This document shows positions 16,909 to 25,218 of a DNA stretch of 64,000 nt, piece by piece; positions within the stretch are counted from its first letter, which is position 1, and each line of letters begins with the position of its first letter. Origin of the DNA: Kitasatospora cinereorecta. Lineage in GTDB: Bacteria > Actinomycetota > Actinomycetes > Streptomycetales > Streptomycetaceae. Location of the stretch: contig NZ_JAMZDX010000009.1 of assembly GCF_024172095.1 (NCBI RefSeq), positions 248,001 through 312,000 on the forward strand. Reading direction: 5' to 3'. The notes beneath the pieces were generated by a model. It worked only from the letters and a program-made list of their open reading frames with translations. It was not told the origin of the DNA and did not search any database. Position numbers and translations under genes: made by a program.

Positions 16909-18506
16909 GTGCGCGAGGTACTGCTCCGGCTGGAAGAGCTGCTCTTCCTGTCGGCTCCGGAGATCAGGGTGGTGTCGGTGCAGGACGACGGCGAGGTGGT
17001 CCGCGTCGGTGTCAGATCCCGTACAACCAAGGCGTGCTGCCCGGGCTGCGGGAGCTGGTCGTAGCGGGTGTATGGTTCCTACCTGCGGTTTCCCGCCGAT
17101 CTTCCCGTGGCAGGACGGCGAGTGGTACTGCGGCTTCGGGTCCGGCGCTTCACGTGCGACGCCGCCTCATGCGAGCGGCGGACGTTCGTCGAGCAGGTCA
17201 CGGGTCTGCCCCGCCGACACAGCCGGCGGACCGAACGAATGCGGTCGGCACTGGCCGAGGTCGGCCTCGCCCTGGCCGGCCGCGCCGGTGCCCGGCTGGC
17301 CGACGTCTTCGGGGCGAGAGCCAGCCGGAACACGGTCCTGCGACTGGTCGATGCGCTCCCGGAACCGCAGCCGCGGACCCCGCGGGTGGTCGGCGTCGAC
17401 GAGTACGCGATGCGCAAGGGACGTGTCTACGGGACCGTCCTGGTCGACGTCGAGACCCGCCGACCAATTGACCTGCTGCCGGATCGCGAGGCGGCCACGG
17501 TCGCGGCCTGGCTGGCCGAACGCCCGGGGACCGAGGTCGTCTGCCGTGACCGCGCTCCGTTCTTCGCCGAAGGCGCCAGCACCGGGGCACCCACCGCCGT
17601 CCAGGTTGCCGACCGTTTCCACCTCTGGCGCAACCTCGGCGAAGCCGCCGAACGGTGCATCTCCCGCCATCGTTCCTGCCTGCGCGCGACCACCGCCGAG
17701 GCGGCCCCGCAGAAGGCAGAGGCCCCGGCACCGGCGGACAGCGGCTCGCCGTGGCCCACCGGACACCGCTTCGCCGACCGCACCCGCACCAAGCACGCCA
17801 CCGTCCACGCGCTGCTGGCCGCCGGCCACAGCCGGCGCTCGATCCAACGCCAGCTCGGCATGACCTACCGCACCGTCCAGCGGCTGGCGGACGCCGCGAG
17901 GCCGGAAGACCTGTTCCAGGGACAGTGGCAGAACCGCAGGACCAAGCTCGACGACTTCAAGCCGTACCTGAACGACCGGTGGGCCGAAGGCTGCGCGAAC
18001 GCCTGGACCCTCTGGGAAGAGATCAAGACGCACGGCTACACAGGCGGCTACGGCGCCGTCCGCGCCTACCTTCAGCCGTTCCGCACATCCCCGACCGCGC
18101 CGGCCGCCCGTCCGCCGTCCCCGCGCACGGTCACCGGCTGGATCCTGACCCACCCCGATACCCTGCCGGAGAGCGAGCGCCTGAAGCTCAAGTCCGTCCT
18201 CGCCGACTGCCCCGAACTGGATTCGCTCACCGGGCACGTCCGCGCGTTCGGGAAGATGCTCACCCAGCTCCAGGCGACCAGCTCCCGCAATGGATCAAGG
18301 CGGTCCGTGCCGACGACCTGCCCAGCCTCCACACCTTCGCCAACGGCCTCGAACGCGATCTCGCCGCCGTCACCACCGGCCTGACACTGTCCTGGAGCTC
18401 CGGCGTCGTCGAAGGCCACGTCAACCGGATCAAAATGATCAAGCGCCAGATGTACGGCCGCGCCGGCTTCGACCTGCTGCGGAAACGAGTCCTGCTGGCC
18501 TCCTGA
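16909..18506 (+). pseudogene. ISL3-family transposase with in-frame TAG and a frameshift
   Basis: Starting at GTG 16909 the frame reads REVLLRLEELLFLSAPEIRV, then the zinc-finger part ACCPGCGSWS, and stops at TAG 17062. It resumes as VYGSYLRFPADLPVAGRR, then RRFTCDAASCERRTF, the DDE core VVGVDEYAMRKGRVYGTVLV, CRDRAPFFAEGAS and VADRFHLWRNLGEA. At about 18273 one base is missing; the next frame completes it with GDQLPQWIKAVRADDL and WSSGVVEGHVNRIKMIKRQM (catalytic Glu) to LLRKRVLLAS. Repaired, it would be about 530 residues, normal for ISL3. The TAG is shared with the partial copy at 21573-21948, so it predates the second insertion. The element is probably immobile unless helped in trans. Confidence 0.85.
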
Positions 18507-18648
18507 CCGGCCCATGCTGGAGTCACTCCGCGGCCTGACGAGGAGTGCCGCAGTAGCCCGAGCTGGTAGTGGCACCCGCTTCCTTGCTCGGCTATGTTCA
18601 CGCGCGCGACATGACGCCGCAGCCAATACAGGTGACCAGGAGAACAGC

Positions 18649-19254
18649 GTGAACGGTGAGTCCGAGGACAAGACATCCGCGCTTCAGACGATCCGCGGGC
18701 TTCGGGCTCTGGTCGCGCCGCCGATCGGTGGCGGGAATGCCATTGACTGGTCGCACATGACCGTTGAGTACGACCACGGTTTCCCCGACGACTACCAGGC
18801 CTTCATGCAGGTCTACGGAGAGGGGACATTCGACAACTTCCTGTACGTGAATCCCCCGGTCTCCGAGGTCTACCCGGATCCGTCCTCCGCCGTGAGTGGC
18901 AGCACCGCGACTGCACGCTACACAGGCGAGGAGGAGGAATTCGGCGAGCCCGAGCTGCTGATCGCGTGGGGCGGCACGGTGGACGCCGACCTGCTGTGCT
19001 GGTACGCCTCTGATCCCGATCCGAATCGATGGACGACCGTCATTTGGCGCCGCCAGTGGGCCGCGCCGGAATCGTGGGTGCGCTTTGACTGTGGGATGGT
19101 CGAGCTCCTGTGCCGCTACGTGCAGCACGAGATCCCGCACTTCTGGATCGACGACCTGCGGTACGAAGGATCGCGGTTCGTCCACAGCAGGGACGCACGT
19201 CGCTGGCGCCGCCTGCGGCTCGATCCCTGGGGCGCCGAACCCCTGATGGCATAG
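18649..19254 (+). CDS. SUKH/SMI1-KNR4-like protein (putative immunity protein), copy 2
   Basis: This 201-residue protein starts at GTG behind AGGAGA. Its pattern is SUKH-like: VEYDHGFPDDYQAFMQVYGE, FDNFLYVNPPVSEVYPD, then EEEFGEPELLIAWGGTVDAD, CWYASDPDPNRWTTVIWRR, and FDCGMVELLCRYV. It is not a close copy of the gene at 16070-16594. It lies 142 bases after the dead ISL3 transposase and before the right-end-like repeat at 19302, so it may be IS cargo. No toxin gene is directly adjacent; the secreted nuclease gene 600 bases on is on the opposite strand. An immunity role is inferred from family only. Confidence 0.75.
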   Translation: MNGESEDKTSALQTIRGLRALVAPPIGGGNAIDWSHMTVEYDHGFPDDYQAFMQVYGEGTFDNFLYVNPPVSEVYPDPSSAVSGSTATARYTGEEEEFGEPELLIAWGGTVDADLLCWYASDPDPNRWTTVIWRRQWAAPESWVRFDCGMVELLCRYVQHEIPHFWIDDLRYEGSRFVHSRDARRWRRLRLDPWGAEPLMA

Positions 19255-19301
19255 CAAGGACAACTCCGCGGCCGGCCACCACAACTACAGAGCGTGTCTG
19301 C

Positions 19302-19323
19302 ACCACAGAAGTTGGACCAGAAC
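19302..19323 (-). repeat. ISL3-type terminal sequence, copy C (inverted)
   Basis: ACCACAGAAGTTGGACCAGA followed by AC. The first 22-24 bases match copies A and D, but internal sequence differs, as expected for the opposite (right) end of the same element. Confidence 0.7.
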
Positions 19324-19364
19324 CCACTCTCACCTACGCAGCCACCCATGGCACGATGTGAAGC

Positions 19365-19832
19365 ATGAGTACGCCAGGGCGGGTCAGCGGCAAGGTGTCG
19401 GTCGAGAACAGCCAGTTCGGCCTCTGGGAGGACGACCCCTTCGATGAAGGGGGCGGTCCTTGGATGGCTCTGGAGATCGCAGACCATCCGTCCTTTGCCA
19501 CCGTCGACGAAGGTCGTGTCAAAGTGCGGAGCCTGCACAAGGACCATTACGCCTCAGTCACCCTGGAGTATGGTCAGGATGCTCTCGCAACGGCGCACGG
19601 CTGGGAAATGATCGGCGCATACCGCTACGTCACTCGGGGCGCCGCGGTGGAGCTGTGGTCGCTTTTCTCGGGTCCGGCTGGTGTTGAGCTTGAGCTCGGT
19701 GAACCGCAGTCGGCCTTGTGGCTGCAGATCTTCCGCAGGAGGCCGAAGGGGGCTCTCTCTTTCGAGGAGAGCCCCCTCGGTGTGCCTGAGGACCTGGAAG
19801 AATACTGGTTCTACTTCTCGCCCTGCCGGTGA
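19365..19832 (+). CDS. Hypothetical acidic protein
   Basis: This 155-residue protein starts at ATG (MSTPGRVSGKVSVENSQFGL) 42 bases beyond an ISL3-type end. The ribosome site is weak, so the IS may have displaced the original promoter. It is acidic with many Trp and Glu (FGLWEDDPFDEGGGPWMALE, then LATAHGWEMIGAYRYV, ending EYWFYFSPCR). There is no signal peptide or membrane segment. It could be another immunity-type protein by size and setting, but no family is recognised. A terminator-like hairpin lies inside its 3' part (see next entry), which is odd for coding sequence. Confidence 0.6.
   Translation: MSTPGRVSGKVSVENSQFGLWEDDPFDEGGGPWMALEIADHPSFATVDEGRVKVRSLHKDHYASVTLEYGQDALATAHGWEMIGAYRYVTRGAAVELWSLFSGPAGVELELGEPQSALWLQIFRRRPKGALSFEESPLGVPEDLEEYWFYFSPCR
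19748..19776. terminator. Terminator-like hairpin inside a reading frame
   Basis: GGGGGCTCTC (19748-19757) pairs perfectly with GAGAGCCCCC (19767-19776) over a 9-base loop. It lies 56 bases before the stop of the hypothetical gene. Confidence 0.5.
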
Positions 19833-19842
19833 CCGACTGCCC

Positions 19843-21189
19843 CTACGGGGTGATCAAAACCTTGAATTTGTCGTTGTGAAGGATTCGCTGCGAACTGTAG
19901 AAATTCGCAAGGTCGTATCCCGCGTTGCTGTTTTCAGTCGCGCTGACATACTTGACGGAGAAGTTTCCGTTGCCGACGCCTGCCCCCTCCCATGTCGATG
20001 CGAACGGGAATTCGTCGCACTCCTCGAGCGGCGCATGGGGCAGGGGGGCGCACGCCCTGCTCACGGCACTGCGATTGTCGGCATACGCCTGAGCGGCCAA
20101 CGGGTTGGCTCCGGAGTAGAGGCGAGACAGCGTGGAGCCCTGCCGGGCGTTCCCCGGGATGACCTTGGGTGAATTGTCGGACTTCACTGGAAGCGTGCTT
20201 CCCGGGTCGGTGAACGCCTGGTTGATGTGCTGGGCAACTCCCTTGACGCGCGTGTCGCTCATACTCATGGTCATCGTGGGAGTCAGCTCGCTGAAGACGA
20301 CGCCCTGCTTGGACGGCAGGTAGGAGGCCGAGTCGAATCGGACCGTGCTAAACCCTCCGGAGAGCCACTGGGTGGGGTAGGTGCCGGCAGGGAAGAATAT
20401 CTTGTAGAACCATTGGATGTTGCAAACCTTGATCTTGTCGTCCCCGTCGCCGACGGTTGGTGGAGACGTTATGTTCATTCCGAGGAATCCGTTTCCCTGC
20501 AGCTGGGCGGCCGTTGCGGTGTAAGGGTTGGTTCCCCCCGATACGGCGCACTCAGGGTCGTTCGTGCCAGTGCCGGCCGCCCGGTACGTCTGGATTTGGC
20601 TGGCGGCGGTGTAGACGCCGCTGTAGCGGATATCGGTGATCTCGACGCTACTGAGGACTTCCCTGGTTCCGTTGGATCCCGTTGTCACCTCGGTCTGCAG
20701 GAAGCTGATCGTCCCGAGGGTCTGACCGCTCGCGCTGACTGCAATGGAATAGATCGTCTGGTAGCGGCAGAAGTCATATCGAGATACGATCTTTCCTTCC
20801 CTGACGCCGGCATCAGGGTTCGCTCGGCAGGCATTGAAGTCCACGATGCCCGTGATTCCCGCCGTGCTGCCTGCTGCAACGTTCGGCACGCGCTGTGGCG
20901 GGGCTCCACTCTCGCCGCCTGAAGGGCTCGGCTTGATGCCGACCGCCGGGGAGGCTGTGCCTCCGATTTCTACCGAGCCTGCTTCGGAGAACCGCTCCCG
21001 GACTCGCGAAATGCTCTCCCCCACCTCCACGGTGATGGAGGGGTCAGAGCTTGAGTAGGAGACGATGGATATGTTTCCACGCGTTTCTGCGGAAACAGGT
21101 GCGGCCGCAGTCAGTGCGGTTGTCGCAGTCAGTGCGGAAACCAGCGCGAGGTGACGCCATTGGATATTCAACCCTACCCCCCCAGGCAT
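19843..21189 (-). CDS. Secreted protein with C-terminal NucA/NucB-type nuclease domain
   Basis: This protein of about 448 residues has a signal peptide (RHLALVSALTATTALTAAAP). A long middle part without known motif (about 40-370) is followed by the last 90 residues AYADNRSAVSRACAPLP, then LEECDEFPFASTWEGAG, NFSVKYVSATENSNAG and FYSSQRILHNDKFKVLI. CDE(F/Y)PFAS and the following strands are the hallmark of NucA/NucB non-specific DNases; the Glu of CDE is the expected catalytic residue. It is probably an exported DNase or toxin. Base composition is visibly lower in GC than neighbours, so transfer is likely. Start is ATG 21189 or TTG 21171 (GGGGGG upstream). Two SUKH-like genes lie nearby on the other strand. 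Confidence 0.8.
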   Translation of the reverse strand: MPGGVGLNIQWRHLALVSALTATTALTAAAPVSAETRGNISIVSYSSSDPSITVEVGESISRVRERFSEAGSVEIGGTASPAVGIKPSPSGGESGAPPQRVPNVAAGSTAGITGIVDFNACRANPDAGVREGKIVSRYDFCRYQTIYSIAVSASGQTLGTISFLQTEVTTGSNGTREVLSSVEITDIRYSGVYTAASQIQTYRAAGTGTNDPECAVSGGTNPYTATAAQLQGNGFLGMNITSPPTVGDGDDKIKVCNIQWFYKIFFPAGTYPTQWLSGGFSTVRFDSASYLPSKQGVVFSELTPTMTMSMSDTRVKGVAQHINQAFTDPGSTLPVKSDNSPKVIPGNARQGSTLSRLYSGANPLAAQAYADNRSAVSRACAPLPHAPLEECDEFPFASTWEGAGVGNGNFSVKYVSATENSNAGYDLANFYSSQRILHNDKFKVLITP

Positions 21190-21572
21190 GATTGGCCTAA
21201 TTCCTGTGCAAACCCTACTCGGGGCCCTGCTTGGTCAATATGGTGGTGTACGCACTTGGCTTGTTCTGGGCGATGACTGGCCGGACCGGGTGGCCGGTCG
21301 TGGCGCGCCTCCGGCGAGCCCGCTGCAAGCGGGGTGACCGGGACCCGCCGTGACCAGCCCGCTTCGGGAACTCCGCTGTCCGCCTTCCCTGCGCCGGTTC
21401 ACCAGCCAGGCCGTGGTCGACCCGGTGGCGCCGTGCTCGTGCCGCAGGAGCAGTGCCCGCCATCCGGAACCCCTCCGCCGCGCCCGCCGCTACCGACCCG
21501 CTGCTGGTCGCCTACGTCGCCCGGGTCGGCGACCGGTACGACCAGATGATGGCCAACAAGGCCCGGAACAAC
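21190..21572. other. Intergenic stretch between nuclease gene and IS fragment
   Basis: It holds the nuclease promoter. A plus-strand frame reads ATDPLLVAYVARVGDRYDQM then MANKARNNGG up to the sharp junction with the IS fragment, so it may be the interrupted N-terminal end of an unknown gene. Support is too thin for a call. Confidence 0.35.
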
Positions 21573-21948
21573 GGCGGCGTCGCACGTGAAGCGCCGGACC
21601 CGAAGCCGCAGTACCACTCGCCGTCCTGCCACGGGAAGATCGGCGGGAAACCGCAGGTAGGAACCATGCACCCGCTACGACCAGCTCCCGCAGCCCGGGC
21701 AGCACGCCTTGGTTGTACGGGATCTGACACCGACGCGGACCACCTCGCCGTCGTCCTGCACCGACACCACCCTGATCTCCGGAGCCGACAGGAAGAGCAG
21801 CTCTTCCAGCCGGAGCAGTACCTCGCGCACAGCCCAGAACCATCAGCCCGAACGCCGCCGCCACCGGCCGTTTCCAGACGATCTCGGGAGGTGTCCGACG
21901 AGCTCAACGGTCACACGGAGTAGTCACACCACAGAAGTTGGACCAGAA
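21573..21948 (-). mobile_element. Truncated ISL3 left end, inverted second copy (376 bp)
   Basis: Read on the minus strand, this matches 16791-17166 base for base in length (376), with few differences, from TTCTGGTCCAACTTCT to CACGTGCGACGCCGCC, where similarity ends abruptly. It includes the N-terminal transposase codons, the same TAG stop and the following VHGSYLRFPADLPVAGRR. It has no right end, so it is a solo remnant. Confidence 0.9.
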
Positions 21949-22084
21949 CCGAGAATGGGCAGCACCCGCTCACCGATCCGGGAGGCACCCGCAGGCCCCA
22001 GGCAATGCGAAATGCTCACCAGGTTCAGCAGCACGCGGAGCGCCCCACCGTCGCAGCTGCCGATGGCACTGGGAGACTCGTGCC

Positions 22085-22684
22085 GTGACCGCCACCGATG
22101 ATGTCGCCCGCCAGACCCTGCTTCGCCGTGGCTTCGCCCTGGAGTACGCCACACTCGCCTGGAATGTGCTCGGCATCGTGGTGCTCGCTGTAGCCGCGAT
22201 CGCGGCGAGGTCCGTGGCCCTGGCCGGGTTCGGTCTCGACTCCCTGATCGAGATCGGTGCCTCCACCGTAGTCATCTGGGAGCTGTCCGGAAGCGGCGTG
22301 GACCGGCAGAGGCGGGCGCTGAGGCTGATCGGGGTCGGATTCGCCCTGCTCTCCGTCTATCTCCTGGTGCAGTCGACGTGGGTGCTGTCCGTCGGATTCC
22401 GCCCGCACCACTCGTTGCTGGGCATCGCGTGGACCGCCATCACCGCAGCTGTGATGTTCACGCTCGCGGCGGGCAAGGCCCGTACCGGGGCGGCGTTGGA
22501 CAACCCGGTACTGAAGACCGAGGGTCGGGTCACTCTGATCGACGGTCTGCTCGCAGCCGCCGTCCTGGTCGGCCTCGTCCTCAACTCCCTGGCCGGCTGG
22601 TGGTGGGCGGACCCGCTCGCCGGATACGTCCTCGTGTACTACGCGATCCGCGAGGTGAAGGAGATCTTCTTCGGCAAGCACTGA
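22085..22684 (+). CDS. CDF-like cation efflux membrane protein
   Basis: This 199-residue protein has six predicted membrane segments. Segment 2 ends SVALAGFGLDSLIEIGAS and segment 5 carries LKTEGRVTLIDGLLAAAV, followed by WWADPLAGYVLVYYAIREV. This is the layout of the cation diffusion facilitator membrane domain (Asp of the LDS motif plus paired acidic and polar residues), without the cytoplasmic C-terminal domain. It would export a divalent metal from the cytosol in exchange for protons; the metal is not readable. The GTG start follows GGGAG. Its start lies about 140 bases past the ISL3 remnant, which may supply or have removed upstream sequence. Confidence 0.7.
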   Translation: MTATDDVARQTLLRRGFALEYATLAWNVLGIVVLAVAAIAARSVALAGFGLDSLIEIGASTVVIWELSGSGVDRQRRALRLIGVGFALLSVYLLVQSTWVLSVGFRPHHSLLGIAWTAITAAVMFTLAAGKARTGAALDNPVLKTEGRVTLIDGLLAAAVLVGLVLNSLAGWWWADPLAGYVLVYYAIREVKEIFFGKH

Positions 22685-22836
22685 CCGGGCTGGGCGCAGA
22701 AGTGCCTTCCGCTCGGACCGGCAGTACCCGTCGACAGGTTCATCGTCCCAGCTCAGAAGGCACCCTCGTACGTCCTCCTGCTGGAGAACCACCGGGCCGA
22801 TTCGGAGCAGACGTGCTCGTCGGCGCTCGTGCGGGG

Positions 22837-23367
22837 TCAGTGGTGCTCCGGCGGATCCGGCGGCGTCGTGTGCTGGAGCGGGAAGGCCATCATGGTGACG
22901 CCGAGGGGGATCGTGCCCGGTGCGTGCGGCGGCTGGGCGGCCTCGTGGAGTTCGACGGCGAGTTCGGTGAGTCGTCGTCGGATGTCGTGCCAGGTTTCGG
23001 GATCCACCCACAGCTCGGCGTCGACGGTGACGCCCTCGCCCGCCGCCAGTCGGCGACCGGCACGTTCGCGGAGGGTGTGCGCCATCGTCTCGGCCAGCAT
23101 CGGGGCTCCGTGGTGCTGGTCCGACAGCGGCGTGCCGCGGACGGTGCGGTAGCGGCGCTCCCTGCCGCCGCGACGCGTGCGCTCCTCCGCCAGTTCGACC
23201 AGGCCCACGGTGTTCAAACGCCGCAAGTGCTGGCTGGCCAGCGCATGGGAGACGTCCAGCTCGCGGGCGAGTTCGGCGGCCGACATTGGTCCCGGCCACA
23301 TGAGGCTGAGCATCCGCAGCCGCAGGGGATGGGCGAGTGCACGGAGGACGGGGTCGGTGTCGGTCAC
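22837..23367 (-). CDS. ArsR-type winged-helix repressor
   Basis: This 176-residue protein starts at GTG (VTDTDPVLRALAHPLRLR). Residues 5-70 form the ArsR winged helix: RALAHPLRLRMLSLMWPGPM, AAELARELDVSHALASQHLR, VGLVELAEERTRRGGRERRY. The C-terminal part (VDAELWVDPETWHDIRRRLT) is the helical segment common in actinomycete ArsR-like regulators that control MFS drug exporters, with no Cys metal site. It is divergent from the MFS gene at 23471, and a 32-bp near-perfect palindrome lies between them, so it very likely represses both. The ribosome site is poor; a leaderless start is possible. Confidence 0.85.
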   Translation of the reverse strand: MTDTDPVLRALAHPLRLRMLSLMWPGPMSAAELARELDVSHALASQHLRRLNTVGLVELAEERTRRGGRERRYRTVRGTPLSDQHHGAPMLAETMAHTLRERAGRRLAAGEGVTVDAELWVDPETWHDIRRRLTELAVELHEAAQPPHAPGTIPLGVTMMAFPLQHTTPPDPPEHH

Positions 23368-23402
23368 GTAGGCCAGTAAACCGCATCCGGTGCGTCCTGA
23401 AT

Positions 23403-23434
23403 CCCTACCTCCAATCAAATGATTGGGGGTAGGG
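23403..23434. promoter_or_regulatory. 32-bp operator between ArsR-type regulator and MFS exporter
   Basis: Arm CCCTACCTCCAATCA (23403-23417), spacer AA, arm TGATTGGGGGTAGGG (23420-23434): one mismatch in 15 bp. The core ATCAAATGAT is typical of ArsR sites. It lies 35 bases before both start codons, where it would block both promoters. Confidence 0.85.
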
Positions 23435-23470
23435 TGGGCGCCGATCGAAGGCACATCGAGGGGGCTGCGG

Positions 23471-24724
23471 ATGAGTCGGCACACGCTCAGGGTCCTGCGG
23501 GACCGTAACGCGGGGTTGTACCTGGGCGGGGTGATCGTCTCGGGGTTCGGCGACTCGGCCATGGCGCTCGCCGCCGGTATCTGGGTCAAGACCCTCACCG
23601 GTTCCGCCGGTCTTGCCGCGCTGGTCGGAGTCTGCCTGTGGCTGCCGGCCTTCGCCGGCCCGGTGATCGGCACGGTGGCGGACCGGGTGCGCCGCCGCCC
23701 GCTCCTGGTTGCCACCAACCTGGTCCTGGCCGCCGTCATGACCGCGCCGATCGCCGTACGCTCCCCGGCGGAGGTCTGGCTGCTGTTCGGGGTGCTGACC
23801 CTGGTCGGCGCGGGCATGGTCCTGACGGACGCGGCGGCGACCGCACTGGTCGCCGCCGCCGTACCGGAGGAACTGCGGGGCGACTTCAACGGCCTGGTGT
23901 ACACCGCGCTCGAGAGCATGAAGCTGCTCGCACCGCTGGCCGGGGCGGGACTCTTCACCCTGTACGGCGGGCCCGCGGTGGCGGCACTGGACGCGGTCAC
24001 CTTCGTCCTGGCCGCGGCCGCCTTCCGGTTCATCCGCGTACGGGAGGCCCCGCCCGCCGCCCGCGACAAGCGGGCCTGGGCCACCGAGACCGCCGAGGGC
24101 GCCCGCTATCTGTGGCGGCACCCGGTGCTGCGCCCGCTGGTGCTCACCGGCGGGACGGCCATGGTGCTCTCCAGCCTGAGCAGTACGGCCACCTTCGCCA
24201 TGCTCGACACCGGACTCCACCGGTCCGCGGCGTACGCAGGCGTTCTGACCCCGTTTCAGGGGCTCGGATCGGTCGTCGCCGGGCTGACGGCCGGTGCGTT
24301 GATGCGGCGCATGTCCGAGCGCGCCTTCTCGGCGATCGGACTCGCACTCTTCGCGCTCGGGGTGCTCGCGCGGGCGACTCCGTGGCTGCCGGTCGTGCTC
24401 GGCGGCAGCCTGGCCATCGGCCTGGGCCTGCCCTGCGCACTCATCGTCGCCATGACCGCCGTGCAGCGGGAGACACCGAGCGAACTGCTCGGCAGGGTCG
24501 CCGCCACGGCCAACACGCTGATGTTCGCGCCCACCGGGCCCGCTGTGATCATCGGCGCCGCGATGGTGGCCGGCCTCGACTACCGGGTGCAGCTCCTCGC
24601 CGCCGGGGCCACGGGCCTGGCGTCGGCCGCCGTGCTCGCCCGCGCCGGCCGCGCCCCCCGGCCCACGGCACCGGACGGCGCCCGCTCGACAGCCGAACCG
24701 CAGCAGGCCGACATCGCGTTGTAG
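23471..24724 (+). CDS. MFS drug exporter
   Basis: This 417-residue protein with about 12 membrane segments starts at ATG behind GAGGGGG (MSRHTLRVLRDRNAGLYL). It shows the MFS_3 pattern: GFGDSAMALAAGIWVKTLTG, then PVIGTVADRVRRRPLLVATN (loop 2-3 motif with DRVRRR) and a short central loop (REAPPAARDKRAWATET). It should expel a hydrophobic compound across the cytoplasmic membrane by proton antiport. Control by the divergent ArsR-type repressor through the shared operator is likely. A hairpin 9 bases after the stop ends the transcript. Confidence 0.9.
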   Translation: MSRHTLRVLRDRNAGLYLGGVIVSGFGDSAMALAAGIWVKTLTGSAGLAALVGVCLWLPAFAGPVIGTVADRVRRRPLLVATNLVLAAVMTAPIAVRSPAEVWLLFGVLTLVGAGMVLTDAAATALVAAAVPEELRGDFNGLVYTALESMKLLAPLAGAGLFTLYGGPAVAALDAVTFVLAAAAFRFIRVREAPPAARDKRAWATETAEGARYLWRHPVLRPLVLTGGTAMVLSSLSSTATFAMLDTGLHRSAAYAGVLTPFQGLGSVVAGLTAGALMRRMSERAFSAIGLALFALGVLARATPWLPVVLGGSLAIGLGLPCALIVAMTAVQRETPSELLGRVAATANTLMFAPTGPAVIIGAAMVAGLDYRVQLLAAGATGLASAAVLARAGRAPRPTAPDGARSTAEPQQADIAL

Positions 24725-24732
24725 GGGGGCGG

Positions 24733-24751
24733 CCGGTCCTCGCAGGACCGG
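24733..24751 (+). terminator. Terminator of the MFS gene
   Basis: CCGGTCCT-CGC-AGGACCGG, 8-bp perfect stem with a 3-base loop, right after the stop codon. Confidence 0.7.
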
Positions 24752-25218
24752 TGTACTGCCCGGTCTCGACCGGCCGAGCAAAACCTGTTTCGCGGAGCGG
24801 TGGAGGAAGATCGTCGAGGCCTCGGCGGTGGTGCCCCGGCGAGGATCCCGCGTGGCCGGCTGCCGAGGGTGCGGGCGACGGCTTCGAGTCCGTCGGCGTC
24901 CGAGCGGCACAGGTCGGTGCCCGTGGGAGAGTGCGGTGCACGCAACCTCCGGGAGCGCTGACCGTTGCAGGGCGTCGCACTGTTCGGTCCCGGTAGGTGT
25001 CGGGGCCCGGCACCTGGGCGCTCCGCCCGGGACGTCACGGTTGCCCCCGGCCCGTCCCGGGGGTGCGGTCGCCGACCGGGCCGCGGCGAGCGAGGCGACC
25101 CGGCTTCACGCCGACGCGCCCCGTGCGGGTTGTCCGGAGGCCCCGGCAGGCTCTCGCGCCGCACCCATCGGTCGGCCGGCGGAGGATTGCGGCCGGATCA
25201 CCGGGGTATGCGCCGACC
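24752..25218. other. Intergenic stretch without a supportable gene
   Basis: Minus-strand frames include LCRSDADGLEAVARTLGSRP followed by RGI, which looks coding for about 25 codons, but it breaks off at once. The rest is Pro/Arg-rich. Possibly the remnant of a small gene. Confidence 0.35.

Larger units (their letters stand above)
16791..19323 (+). mobile_element. ISL3-family insertion element carrying a passenger gene (candidate)
   Basis: The left end (TTCTGGTCCAACTTCT, copy B) and the inverted AGAAGTTGGACCAGAA at 19306-19321 (copy C) bound about 2.5 kb with a degenerate ISL3 transposase and a SUKH-like gene between transposase and right end. No matching target duplication is visible next to the ends, so boundaries could be a chance pairing of ends from different insertions. 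A second left end of the same element lies inverted at 21573-21948. Confidence 0.55.

Noticed and set aside
22025..23386. Long minus-strand open frame of about 450 codons overlapping the CDF-like and ArsR-type genes
   Set aside because: Arg/Pro/His-rich composition, no motif, and it runs antisense to two well-supported genes; typical GC-rich shadow.
24780..24930. Possible DUF501 fragment on the minus strand (LEAVARTLGSRPRGI)
   Set aside because: Only about 15 residues look alike and the expected Cys motif does not follow in any frame.
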